64,000 bases of DNA from assembly GCF_013426205.1 (NCBI RefSeq), contig NC_089422.1, positions 1,922,001 through 1,986,000 on the forward strand. The letters run 5' to 3'. Below are positions 32,909-44,315 of the stretch, piece after piece. Source of the stretch: Metarhizium brunneum. Lineage: Eukaryota; Ascomycota; Sordariomycetes; Hypocreales; Clavicipitaceae. The translations under genes were made by a program, and so were the position numbers. How positions within the stretch are numbered: the first letter of the stretch is position 1; every line of letters starts with the position of its first letter. Under the pieces are notes generated by a model. The model was given only the letters and a program-made list of their open reading frames with translations, made no database searches and was not told the DNA's origin.

Positions 32909-34235
32909 TCACCAGTCATCCCAATCATCTGCCTTCTTCGTAGGCTGGGCGACGCTGGAGCCTTTCTTTCCCATACCCATGGCACTTGTCCCAATCGAAC
33001 TGCTCGTTTGCTTCTTCTGCTCTGCAAGACTTGAGAAATCATCCCAAAAGTCTTTACGGCTCGCATCTAGTGGCGCATCTCTCCTGTGATTGCTGTCGTT
33101 ACCCTCGACGAAGCGGTTGAATCCTTCCTGTGCGGATTTTCCGGCCATTTGGGCTTGTTTTGCGAATTGGGAGGCTGTGAGTTGGGCTTGTTTGGCGAAG
33201 TCGCCCTCTGCCAACTATTACATCACAAAAGTTAATATTCCCAGATTCGGCTTCAGAGAGAGTTTTGTTTGAAGTGATGGGACAGGGGGACATACTTGCT
33301 TGGCAGTCGGTTGGATATAACCATCATTTACCGTCTTGGCAGTCTTACTCACGGTAGAGGTAAACCAACCGAATCCTTTTGATAATGCAGCCATGGGATC
33401 CTTTTGCAACTCATCAAAGTTGGGAATACCAGCCTGACCCGCCTTGGCAGGTGCAGGGGTATTTCCAAAGCCAGCATACTTGCCGCCTTGACTCGGCGGA
33501 ACATCGTCTGGTCTCGAGGCGTTCTCTGCTCCCAATCTTGAGAAGTACCTATCGTCAACCTTGACCTTACCGCCAGCGCCACGGTTACCAGGACTCTCGC
33601 TCCGGCTCGTCGAATTGCTCAACGGTGTCCCTGTCCTCGATCCAGCTCTCTGACCTCCCAGAGCAGGTGATGACGCAGGCTTCACCGCAGGAGCAGCAGG
33701 CTTCTTCTCGCCAGGAACATATTCTCGATTCTCCACCTTACACGAAAGTCTCTCCTTCCACTCCTCGCCTACGTCGCCACTGTATCGTTCTGCAATGGTC
33801 GCATCCTCCCAGGTAATTCCTCGCATCTGGGTGTCCTCGTGCTCTTCGAAAAACGTCCTCCACCTCTCGTTGCCACCGAGCCTCATCCGTTCAATCTCAC
33901 TCGCTTTGAAGGCGTCCATGGAGATGCTGCGCACAAAGGATATGTGGACACCAAGACCACGGTGTACGCCGGCGCAGGAGAGGCAGATGAAGACACCGAA
34001 TTTGGGGGATGCCCACTGAGGAGATGGCGCGCTGCAGTCGCAGCAGATGTTGTTTTTGGATTCTTTCTGAAGGGCGGCGAGCTGTATATTTTGCCGTTAG
34101 CATGCACCGTTTCCTTGTAGGCGTGTCCATGACGGGAACGGGCTGGTCTGCCAGTTGATCAGGTTGCTTGGGAAATCATGAGCGAACCTTGGACCTCGTC
34201 TCAGGGTCGACTTCCCACATGGCCTTTGACGCCAT
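32909..34235 (-). CDS. Arf GTPase-activating protein (Gcs1/ArfGAP1 type)
   Basis: Stimulates GTP hydrolysis by Arf in COPI vesicle traffic at the Golgi. Exons 34188-34235, 33296-34081 and 32909-33214 give 379 residues. The ArfGAP zinc finger is C-x2-C-x16-C-x2-C with cysteines 29, 32, 49 and 52 (NICCDCSAPSPQWAS, GVFICLSCAG). The arginine finger is Arg57 in GVHRGLGVHISFVRS, followed by WEDATIAERYSG-type C-terminal ArfGAP helices. Downstream is a Ser/Pro-rich linker, then a helical part (KGFGWFTSTVSKTAKTVNDG, then LTASQFAKQAQMAGKS) that could form ALPS-like amphipathic helices. The protein ends DDWDDW, a coatomer-binding tryptophan motif. The last intron has donor GTATGT. Confidence 0.94.
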
Positions 34236-35206
34236 TGTGTGGCGACGCGCGGGAGCGGTCGAGGTACGATTGAGGTGCGGGCCAGGAGTTTCGGATGCAA
34301 GTGCGTATGTTTGTTGTGTCTGGTATTCTCGACGGTTGGGGCTATGTGGTATGGAGAAATCAGGAATCAGGAACACAGGTGACGCCTGTTTTTGGCATTG
34401 AACATGTGGTGGCTGCCGCCTTGTGAAGAGTTGTGGCACACCCAGTCCCCTCCTCCTCTCTCCTTTGTCGTCAATGCTACCGGCCAAGGCCAAGTGGCTC
34501 CAGGTGTCCAATCCCGGGTCATCAGCCAACTTCTGGTACAGCAAACTTTCAAACTGTGGATTGAACCTTGAATGCTATGGGCGGGGCCACATAATTCGTC
34601 TACTACCTACTAAGTACTTAATAGCATGTACTCTGTTTACGCAATCACCACTACTTGGTCTATAACGTTGCAACTTCACCGTTCCATCTGGGAATAGATC
34701 GATATTTGAATGCCATTTACATGCTCGCCCAAGGTCAGGCCCGACACTCTATACCTCAGTACATTGACGGCAATATCACTCAATGTATCGTCCAATTGCT
34801 GTGGAGAAAGGGCCTACTGTGCATCGTCGCAGCCCAGGTGGGCTAAGTTGATAGAATGTCACTACAGATCCATTCTCCTCTTCGCATATCAGTCATGCAT
34901 TACTCAGTTAGTTTTCTCATGAGGTTAAAATATTAAATTTTCATAACAAGCAAGACAAATAAAACCACTGCCATCCCAAATAACCGCCAGACTCCACCCA
35001 CATAGACATAGCTTGTGTGATGAAATGTCTCTCAGGTAAAACAAATGGAGCAGTGCCCATAACCGCTTGTCTTCTTAAAAGTTGAACCAGCATCTACCAT
35101 AAGTGATATGGAAAATCATCGTAATTATTCTCATTCAGGCAAGGAAACGTCCCGAGTCATCTAGCGTAACCCTTGCCTATCAAAACAACAAGACAGGGCT
35201 CGCCAC
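34236..35206. other. Intergenic, no gene recognised
   Basis: About 970 bases, becoming AT-rich near 34920-34970. No supported frame. Confidence 0.45.
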
Positions 35207-36688
35207 TTAAGCAGTGGTGGTGGCAGCCTCAGTGGCCTCCTTGTTCTCCTCCTGAGGAGCGTTGGCCTCCTCATCAGTCTTGTCGGGGCTGTCAATGGCG
35301 ACCTTGACAGCAATCTCGCGGCCCTCAATCTCCTTGCCATTCATCTCGGTAACAGCCTTCTGCTGAAGCTCCTCGGAGGCAAGGGTGACGAATCCAAATC
35401 CACGACCCTTACGAGCCTCACCGCGAGCCTGAAGCTTCTTGATCATGAATCGGGGGATAGGTCGGAGGGCAATCTTGGCAGAGGAAGGCTCGTATGCCTT
35501 GAAAAGCTCGATGAGCTAAAGAAGACGTGTCAGCACAACTTTCAACTCTCGCTACAAAGTTCCCACCACCAAAATGGAAATGTCTTCTCACCTTTTCCTC
35601 CGTCAAGTCATAGGGGAGGTTGGCAACCATGACCTTGGTCTTGGAAGGGATACCATCGGCAGGGGGGCCGCGCTCGCGACGCTCACGCTGGGGTCGAGTC
35701 TGATTCTTCTTTGTTTCCGAGTCAGTCTTGTTCTGATGGTGGTTTGTGATGTCCGTCAATGGTTGAACCTCAGTGGTGCCCTCGATTTCAGCAGGGGCGG
35801 CCGCGGCATCGGTGGCGGCAATAGCAGTTTCACCCTCCTTCTTCTCTTCGGTGGCGTCCTGTCACAACAGTTGGGTTAAATCTTCGTCTGTGTATTCTCT
35901 TTGGACGTCATGGGAGACTTACACCAGCACGGCCACCGCGAGCAGCACGTCCTCCACGGCCGCGGCCACGTCCGCGACCTCGACCAGAGGCCCGACGGCG
36001 TGATCCCTCAGCACCTGAACCTTCACCGTTGGCACCCTCAGTCTTCTCGCCAGCAGGCTCGGGCTTGCGGGCGAGTTGCACAGAGACCTTGCGCTCAAGG
36101 ATTTCCTTGCCAGAGAGCTCAGCAATAGCACGCTCAGCCTCAGAAGGTGTTGAGAGGTCAACAAAGGCGTAGCCCACAGGGCGTTCAGTGCGAGGGTTCT
36201 TTGGGATCGAGACAGACTCACTGTGAGCACTATTAGCAAAGAGGTCTGGATACCGCCCAAAGCGCGAGATTTTGAATGCTAGTCAAGTGAACAGCGCGGC
36301 TATCACAAATGCTCCGTTTCATGATGGCAACATATTTTGTCATCAGGACAAAAGGCAGGTGAGCTTGCAACGTCCCTCGGGGCCACATCAAAGCAAAGGC
36401 CGGCCATGTCACTTGGCATCCGGCGAGCCCGCATCATTCTCGTCAAGGGTTTAGACAAGCGCACACTTACACAAGATAGCTCTTGAAGAAGTCCTTCAAC
36501 TCCCCCTCAGTTGTCGCGTAGGCCAGGTTGCCGATGTAGAGACGGCGGCCTTCCGCAGCGCTGGCCGAGGCAGCCTCGTTGGCGGCGGCCTTGTCGTCGG
36601 CAGGCTGGCTGATTGAGGTATTGCTCAGAGTATTTGCAACGTCATTGACAGCGGCATCGGTGGCCTTCTCCACGTTGGTAGCAGACAT
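35207..36688 (-). CDS. SBP1: RRM-RGG-RRM RNA-binding protein, Sbp1-like
   Basis: Four exons, 36471-36688, 35923-36220, 35592-35858 and 35207-35515, give 363 residues. RRM1 starts RRLYIGNLAYATTEGELKDF (about residue 48), with RNP1 in RPVGYAFVDLSTPSEAERA. It is followed by an arginine-glycine repeat stretch (GRGRGRGRGRGGRAARGG). A linker leads to RRM2, KVMVANLPYDLTEEK joined to LIELFKAYEPSS, with RNP1 in GRGFGFVTLASEE. The RRM-RGG-RRM order matches yeast Sbp1, which represses translation and promotes decapping through eIF4G binding; that role is inferred. The tail is acidic and alanine-rich. Introns are GT-AG and the exon 1/2 junction splits a Val codon. Confidence 0.9.
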
Positions 36689-37738
36689 GTTGATGGTTGG
36701 ATGGAGGATGGTTGACTGTGTGTAAGTTTTGGGGATGATGACGTTCGAACGTTGGGCTTGTGCGAAAGCGACGTCCGAAAGAGCGTGGTGGGTTGATATA
36801 AAAGCTCGTGGATTGAACTCTGTTGCAATGAGGAGGGAGATTGATCAGGGTAGCTTCGTGCCCTAGATGGGGTTGAAATAGACAGACGGCAAGCGTTGCG
36901 CGGAGTCACAAGTTTGGCTGATGTTGTGTGATGAGGAGAAAGGAAAAGGGGAGAAGGTGTTCAGGAGTCGCGTATCTGAAGGAAATAATTTTTCGGGCTG
37001 GCGTTTGCTGGGGGCGGCTGCTGCAGTGGGCAGGGAGCGGGACCAAACAAAGACAGGCAGGGGTATCTGGACCAAGCAGGGCGGGAAGGACAGGCGGTGC
37101 TGGGGCTGTTCAGCAAGAGTGCCTTCCCTGGGATGTGAGTGTGCGCCGTGAGTAGCGAGGGGGGGCTTCTGTTATTGGCATTTGTCCCTGCCAGAGGAGA
37201 CCAGATGTCGCGGTGCTTCTTGCTGGCGACCAGTAACAACAGCTGACTGTACCTGCCACAAAACAGTTGGGACTTGACTCTGGTGCCACTGGCCAACCAC
37301 AAGCCAACTCCAGCCCAGCACTGAAGACACAAGCGACCAGACAGAAGCACTTGAGCACGACGGCCAATGCGGGGGGGAGGCGGTGGCCGTTCTAGCTCCT
37401 TCCATGCATGACCGCACGCTTGACGCTGCACATCCTGCATGTCCGTCATGCGTATTGTATGTACGTACATTCAAACATCAGCAGCAGCAGCCTTGAAAGA
37501 GATGAAGTGTACAAAGGAAGGCCAGGACACGCAAGGCACGTCATATTTCCCCGTGGACACTTTGTCCAGTCCGTTTACTCTCCGAGATGAAAGCCTCTCC
37601 TTTATTTGACGAGTGTCCTCTTCACAAACATAAGTTTTCCTCTTTCAAAGCCCTCAGGCACACCTGCCGTCTTGTATGACACAGGACAGTCGCCAGCCTG
37701 GTGGGTCTGGGCATTCGGCTTGAGTGCCTAGTACCCAC
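36689..37738. other. Intergenic, no gene recognised
   Basis: About 1 kb upstream of the Sbp1-like gene. CT-rich sequence on the minus strand at 36690-36920 is typical of a fungal leader and core promoter. The overlapping minus-strand frames at 36961-37474 show no domain. Confidence 0.45.
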
Positions 37739-38025
37739 CTACTTGGCAGGCTGGTTGCTGTCTTCCAAGGCTTCAATCTGCGTACAAGTTCGGTCAGTCG
37801 CTCTTGCCCGTTGAATCATGCATGTGCGGCGAAGCCCTACCCTTAGCCGGTCCCCAGAAGGCTGCCCAGACGCACAAATCGGCCATGGCCATTGAATTGA
37901 TGGCTGAAGTGCTCGCCATCTTCATCTTCTTTGATGTGAATCTTGCCCCTCTGCCCTCCCGTCATCTTGCCTTCACGAACAAATCCATCAGACGCCGCCT
38001 TCACTGACGGAGCACCGGCACCCAT
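37739..38025 (-). CDS. Two-exon small hydrophilic protein, 62 residues
   Basis: Exon 37876-38025 joins 37739-37777 across a 98-base intron with a consensus GTGCGT donor and CGCAG acceptor. The phase is 0 and the product ends in TAG. It begins MGAGAPSVKAASDGFVREGK, has a basic MTGGQRGKIHIK then an acidic EDEDGEHF, and ends RFIEALEDSNQPAK. A TATA-like GTATATAGAG on the minus strand lies at 38102-38111, about 80 bases upstream. It has no signal peptide, so it is probably intracellular. No family recognised, but promoter, start, splice sites and stop are all well placed. Confidence 0.55.
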
Positions 38026-38846
38026 GCCAATGTCCCACAGGTCCACTCGTCCCGAGCCTTCAGTGAGCTAGACCACGAGACAGGGATAGATGAGTGACGA
38101 CTCTATATACCACAATGTTTTGCTGTTCATGCTAATGACTGCGACACACGATTACGTGCAGGACGCAAATCCATGCGGGGGAGCTAATTTTACAACACTG
38201 GTTGGTGTGAGCGCTTGTGGCGACGGCGTGCTTCCCCGGCAACGACTTCGCTGCTACGACGTGTAATGCGCAAATTGAGGCAGCGCATGTGACGAGTCAG
38301 GCCGATGAGCTCAGGCTAACTGAAGTCACTCTACAGCGCCAGAGCCCTGGTGCATGTCAGCCAGTGGATTTTCTGCCAGCGGCAAACCGCTGCTGAACAT
38401 GGAAGCATCGTATCATTGTGCGTCTGGAGACATTGTAAAGAGCACGTGAATCACTCCCGCACAAGCCTCGCAAAATCTGATTGAAAGCTACCACGCAAGA
38501 TGGCAATTATACGGCGCCCATTTCGTCCATTGTAGCTGTTCCGTGAACGTCATTGGTGTCAAAACAGATTGCGATGCAACCTCCCGATGATTGATAAGAT
38601 CTCGGTCGGCCTGGCCAACGCCACCGACCGGCATCGGACCCATGGAGCGCCGAGTTTTAATCCATCACAACTCTGCTCACAACCTTCTCACGAACCAGTT
38701 CATTGTCATCAACGACGTTACACACGTTAGCGGGCGCCCCGCGACGGCGTTTCTCATGAGTATACAGCTTTCTGAGCAGCCACCTAGCTAGCCCTTCCCA
38801 TTGCACGCATCGTTTTGCCCAAGAGCAAACAAAACACGCTGGCGGC
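38026..38846. other. Intergenic, divergent promoters
   Basis: About 820 bases between the small 62-residue gene and TAH18. It includes the TATA-like site at 38102-38111 for the minus-strand gene. No coding frame supported. Confidence 0.45.
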
Positions 38847-40817
38847 ATGACCAGCTCAGACAGGACCGTCCTGGTCCTGTACGGCTCCGAGACTGGCAAT
38901 GCCCAGGATATGGCCGAAGAGCTCGGCAAGCTGTGTCAGAGACTGCGCTTTACCAGCCGCGTCGAGGAGCTAGACAATGTGAACTTGGTAAGTTGTGCAG
39001 CAATTTGACTCGGTCACTCCCCGGTTTTGCTAAGCGCCTTGTTTTCACACAGAATGAACTCCTCCAGCATCAGTTCGTCTTGTTTGTCATCTCAACAACC
39101 GGACAGGGTGACATGCCACACAACTCCCTCTTATTTTGGAAGAAGCTGCTCCGCAAGAAGCTGCCGCATGACTGTTTGGGCCAAATGAAGTACTCGTGCG
39201 TTGGTCTCGGTGACAGCACCTATCTCAAGTGAGTTGCATCAGTTGGCCCATGACCAACATTTGGCTAACTTCATGCGTAGATTCAACTGGGCAGCCAGAA
39301 AGCTTATCCGGCGTCTTGACCAACTAGGGGCCTCTACATTCATTGAGCCGTGCGAAGCTGATGAGCAATTCCCAGAAGGGTATGTCCTTGCCAATGCCCT
39401 ATCAAGTCTGCATCTAACGTCCAATAGTATCGACGGAAGCTTTGTGCGCTGGGCAGATGGCCTCCGCAAACATCTATTAAAGTACTACCCCGATCCAAAG
39501 GGACGAGGTGCCGTACCCGAGAATGAGATGCTTCCTCCAAAATGGTCATTAGCACCCGCCATCGACAAACGCGCCGAGGTCTCTAGAAAGTCTCATTTCA
39601 ATGGGGACACCAAGAAACCACCCTCAACACCGCCACTCAACCAACTACCTCTCCCCTACGGATTGCAAGCCACCCTCGTTGGAAACAAACGACTCACTCC
39701 CGAAGAGCACTGGCAAGATGTACGCCTCGTGTCCTTTGACATCCCCAGCTCGCTGCAAGTCAACCCAGGCGACTGTCTGACCATTTATCCCAAAAACTTC
39801 CCCGAAGACGTGCAAAAAGTCATCACCCTGATGGAATGGGACGCCATCGCCGACGACCCTCTCGATTTATCTCTTTGCTCCCTCCCTCCCACATTATGTC
39901 CTCCTTCCCCATCTACCCTCCGCGACTTACTCTTGCACAACATCGACATCAACGCTGTGCCCCGGCGCTCGTTCCTCAAAAGCCTTTCCTACTTCTCCGA
40001 CAACGAGGACCACAAGGAGCGCCTCCTCGAATTCACAACGACCGAATTTCTGGACGAATACTTTGACTACGCCACCCGCTCCCGAAGAACCATCATCGAA
40101 GTCCTCGAAGAGTTCTACTCGGTCCGCGTTCCCCCTTCGCACCTCCTCGAAGTATTCCCACTCATCCGCGGCCGCGACTTTAGCATTGCCAACGGCGGCA
40201 AGCACCTCACCCCGGCATCCCCATCTCCAGCCACGCGAATAGAGCTCCTAGTTGCACTCGTCAAGTACCGCACCATCCTGCGCAAGCCTCGAGAGGGCCT
40301 CTGCTCCCGCTACATAACCCACCTGCCGCCCAGCACCCCCCTAACCGTCACTCTCAAACCTGTTCTGTCCCCCATCCACGGCGCCGTAAATGCCCAACGG
40401 CCGCTCATAGCCATGGCAACAGGCACAGGCGTCGCCCCCGTCCGCTCACTCATCCACGAACGAATGACGCACAAGTCCTCTGCCCCCATGATATTGTTCT
40501 TCGGCAACCGTAACAAGGACGCAGATTACTTCTTTGCCGAAGAATGGAACGCACTCGCTGGAGACAAGCTTACTGTGTTTACGGCGTTTTCCAGAGACCA
40601 GCGGGAGAAGATATATGTGCAGGATTTGATACGCAAGGAAGCTAAATTGTTGGAGGGGTTGATTTCGCAGAAGGCCATCTTCGCTGTATGTGGGGGCTCG
40701 ACCAAGATGGCAGATGCATGTAAACATGCCGTTTTTGATCCCTACATCGAGGGTGGGGATGAGGTGGAGAGGAAGCGTATTTTGGATGGCATTACTTGGT
40801 GGCAGGAAATCTGGTGA
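38847..40817 (+). CDS. TAH18: NADPH-dependent diflavin oxidoreductase 1
   Basis: Passes electrons from NADPH through FAD and FMN to Dre2 in cytosolic iron-sulphur protein assembly. Exons 38847-38987, 39053-39228, 39281-39379 and 39428-40817 give 601 residues, the usual size. The flavodoxin FMN domain begins VLYGSETGNAQDMAEEL and contains FVISTTGQGDMPHNS and YSCVGLGDSTYLKFNW. The FAD part includes RDFSIANGGKHL in place of the RxYS motif. The NADPH domain has MATGTGVAPVRSLIHER, LFFGNRNKDADYFF and AVCGGSTKMADAC, and the C-terminal aromatic is in TWWQEIW. Intron 3, 48 bases at 39380-39427, is stop-free and a multiple of three, so the unspliced frame stays open; homologues run PEGIDGSF directly, supporting removal. 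Confidence 0.95.
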
Positions 40818-41495
40818 TGAGCTACGGCTAGAAAATCAGTTTACTAGAACGCTTTGCAGACACGCTTTACTCAAGAGTAAGGGGTGGATCCATGTCATAG
40901 ACCGAGACAATTGCAACATACGTCTCGAGACCTCGCGCCATTTCAAGATGACAGGGTGCAAATCAAATCGATGCTCCAACTGATGATGAAGTCGGTATTC
41001 AGCATTCGGCTACCATCTATCCTGCCATTTGGTGCCACTGAACAGAGTTCACACCTCTTCTTCATGCCATAGTCTCTGCACCCACCACGTCCCCTCCACT
41101 ACACATCTCTTGCTCAATTCCATTCCATCTCATAAGAACGTAAGGATATATATGGCGAACGAACCTTGCCCCACATGCTCCGAGTATCCAAGTTTGTGCC
41201 CAGAACAAAACCAGAAAAAGAAAAAGAAAAGAAAAACGAGAAGAGCATTTAAGTCCCGAATTGCAATGAAAGTAAAGGACAGACTAATAACTCCGGTTCC
41301 AGATTGCACCCCTTCTCATATTTGTCGAAATAAATTTGACGATTACCAAAACTCCTTCGCTATTGTTACTTTCAAAAAAAAAAGATTACAAGAATACGGT
41401 ATAAAAGATCGCTTAAGATGTGGACGCCATCAAAATAAAGAATCGAGTTGGCGAAATGCGATTTCATCAGTCGCAAATCATTGATCGGAGCATTG
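40818..41495. other. Intergenic, convergent ends
   Basis: About 680 bases between TAH18 and the pepsin-fold gene. A lysine-coding AAAAAG run at 41210-41245 and poly-A-rich sequence are present. The 151-codon frame at 41029-41484 has no domain and low-complexity composition. Confidence 0.45.
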
Positions 41496-44315
41496 TCATG
41501 ATCGATATTCTTCCCAGCTGTATCGTTTATCGGCCATTTGAGGAACGTGGATTAGATCGCGACCAGGATCGATGCGGCCTTCCTCAGATGATTCATCTGA
41601 ATGTACTGGCTTGGGGGACCCTGTTTCGCTTCCATGCTCTCTTGGCTGAGAAGGCAGTGATTGTCTATCTGTCTCCCACTGACTTGGTAAAGTTCCATGG
41701 TGGCCGTGACTTAGCCCCATGCTCGAATGGTTGGTGCATCGTGGTTTTTCTTCGGCCATTCTGACCTCTTCTTCTGTAAAGTTGCTCCCCAGGCTTCCTT
41801 CAGATGTGCGAGATCCGGGAATAAACATGCTGGCAGGTATATCGCGCCCATCGGAGTTCACAATCCGTGAGCCAGTACCTACGGTATGGCCTGACAAGCG
41901 AACGTTCTCAGGCAACGGGCCCAGGCACACAACTTTGGAGGGATCAATAGGGGTCCGTTGAAATGCGGCAGGTATTGGGGGAGGTCTTGCGTCAGTCACT
42001 TGGGATACTGGCGTGTTGGAATTTGAGGACAAAGATCGGCTCGCTGTAGATTGACCTCCGCTTCTAGTGCCTGATGAAAATGATCTAGGAGGCATCGATG
42101 CCGTTAAAGGTGAAGGCAGTTCAGCTGAGTTCCAGTCTCCTCTTGGTGACACCGGCGATGGCTCCGATACAAGGAAAGTGTTCGAGGTTGAATCAGCGCC
42201 ACGAGATCTTGTTGGAGAAACTGGTGATGGTTGGTCTATCATGTCCGTTTGAATAGTTGGCCGCAGCTCAGGCACAGAAGCTTTCTCCAACTGCACAACG
42301 GTTCCGTCAACGGGTGGTGTATATTCCGGCACAGGACCTTGAAGCTGCCGATCCAATTTTCTCCTCGCAATCTCGTAGGCACTAAGGTGCTGTGTGCTGT
42401 CTGTGCCTAGGTCTGCTTCGCCCAAAATGGAGTTGTCGTCGCTGCCTCCAGCATCCAATTCGGCGGGAGCTACAGGAGCTGGAAGTTCGTATATTTGGTG
42501 ATCAGGGGCTTCCGCCGGGTCGCCGCCGGCTGTCATGGTTGTTCCTGCCCTTCGAGATCGTCTGCGTCCAACTATCCTGGAAAGCATTCGATATACGGGG
42601 CTCCTGGGGGAGTCTGGCGTGAGTGTCGATGCGGAGTCTTTGCCATCATCGAAGTCGTCGCCCGACCGTTCACGCTGTTGTCGTTTATGGCGTCTGTAGC
42701 AGAAGAAGGCAAATACGAGTGTGCTGAAGAATGCCACGGCACCAACAGCTATACCAACCATCTCTCCTGTAGAAAGACCATTTCCACCATTGGGGTCTGG
42801 TGGCGGCGGGTATGGGCTGTTGTTTGGACGGTTTATCTTGGTCAGCTTTGCATCTCCAGTCGGATCGCTGGGAAACCGTGCTTGATGTATTGAAAAGACC
42901 CCAGAGTCATATTTCGTCATGAGGTAGGCCTCCTGCATGAACGCGTTTCCGATAATCGCGGTGCTATTAGCAGGGGCTTTCCTGAGGGTAAAATATGGAA
43001 CGGCAGGGTCGGTATATCCAATAGCTCCCTTCATAAAGGGGTAACTCAATAAGCTCACGAAGGCTGTGATTGGCACCGTAATGTTTACGACACCAGTAAC
43101 ATCAAGAGGATCGCCAAAGTTATCGCGATTGTCCATGCTTGAGAAGCTAAACACAAAAGCAAGGGAGCTATTGGATGAATACTGGCGATACTGCTCGTTT
43201 GTTAAGGTGTAAAGCTGGAAAGTTTCATTATAGGTCAAGTTGAGCGCCTTGGCAAAGTTGTCACACAACGCGGGGGGAAGCCAGAGGTAGGGTGTTGTCG
43301 TGTCAATAACGGCCGTAAAGGCACTTTTATAATCCAACAAGATCCGGGTGGCTGGTTTCCAACTGCTTCCGTTTGATGAGGATACCTCAATGCCTCGAAT
43401 AAGGGGTCTGGGAACACCTTCCGTCTGATTCAAGGTAAATGTCTTGTCGTGCATGGCTAGTCTGGCCGCATCGTAGCCACCTAGCGTCGCTGATCCAACA
43501 GTGTTGCCTATAGTCGCAAGTCAGTACATGTTACACTTTCTCGCTGCGTGATATATCAGTCGGGGACGAACGGTATGATGCCCCAGCAGTATATCCGTAG
43601 CTGTAGCTGGAAACCCAACCAAATGATGCCACGGCTTGTCTCATTGGAGGGGTGGCAACGATATCACCAAAGTTGCCTGATCTCATTCCAACGCCAAAGA
43701 ATCCGAGAAAGTAGTCTGTCGAGTTGATAGCTGATATGAGAACGTTGGACATTTGATACCCAACACTGGTCATGGGATTGAGACCTGCTATGGTGTCAAA
43801 GCCATATTGTCCATTGCCCCCTGTCCCCAAGTCCGGTAGCCCAAGTTCCCATGTTCCCAGCCCAGACCAGTGCTTTGAGTCGGATGGATAATAAATGCCT
43901 CCTCTGTTTGAGCTGCAATGAGGGTCGTCTGTAGCGAAACACGTCAGCACACGACGAAGGATTGTTCGCGAAATACGCAACGCCATACTTCTGTTACATC
44001 CTCCTGGTCCCACAGCCCAAAATTCCGATAGCGCCGTACTAAACAGGACATTGACGTTGTTGGAGCCAACTAGGAAGCCGAACGTCGACCAATTTCCGTC
44101 TACTCCCAGCCTGTGGTACATAAGTTAGAACCCATGTTTAGATAATAAAAGTTCCTTTGCACCCTGGCAATGTTCGGTCGTGAGAGTTATATTGAAGCAG
44201 TGACTGACCACGCGGTAGGGTAAAAGGCCACGGGCTGTGGCTCTGTTGCCTTCACGATCGGGGCAACAGATGCTGAGACAGCAGCAACTGTCGTTACCGC
44301 TGCTTGCGCCCTCAT
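41496..44315 (-). CDS. Membrane-anchored pepsin-fold protein, probably a pseudoprotease
   Basis: Exons 44209-44315, 43989-44110, 43572-43928 and 41496-43507 give 865 residues. A signal-like leader MRAQAAVTTVAAVSASVAP is followed by a pepsin-like lumenal domain: WLGVDGNWSTFGFLVGS, GGCNRNDPHCSSNRGGIYYP, NTVGSATLGGYDAARLA. The first catalytic Asp-Thr-Gly triad is replaced by Ser-Thr-Ala at about residues 60-62 (VLFSTALSEFWAV), while the second site keeps Asp (AVIDTTTPYLWLPP), so the paired-aspartate mechanism is not possible. A single TM helix (MVGIAVGAVAFFSTLVFAFF) and basic stop-transfer (YRRHKRQQR) follow, then a roughly 400-residue cytoplasmic tail rich in Ser, Pro and SPVSP-type phosphosites. 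Similar catalytically defective, single-TM proteins occur in ascomycetes with unknown roles. A receptor or sensor role is inference. Confidence 0.85.
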
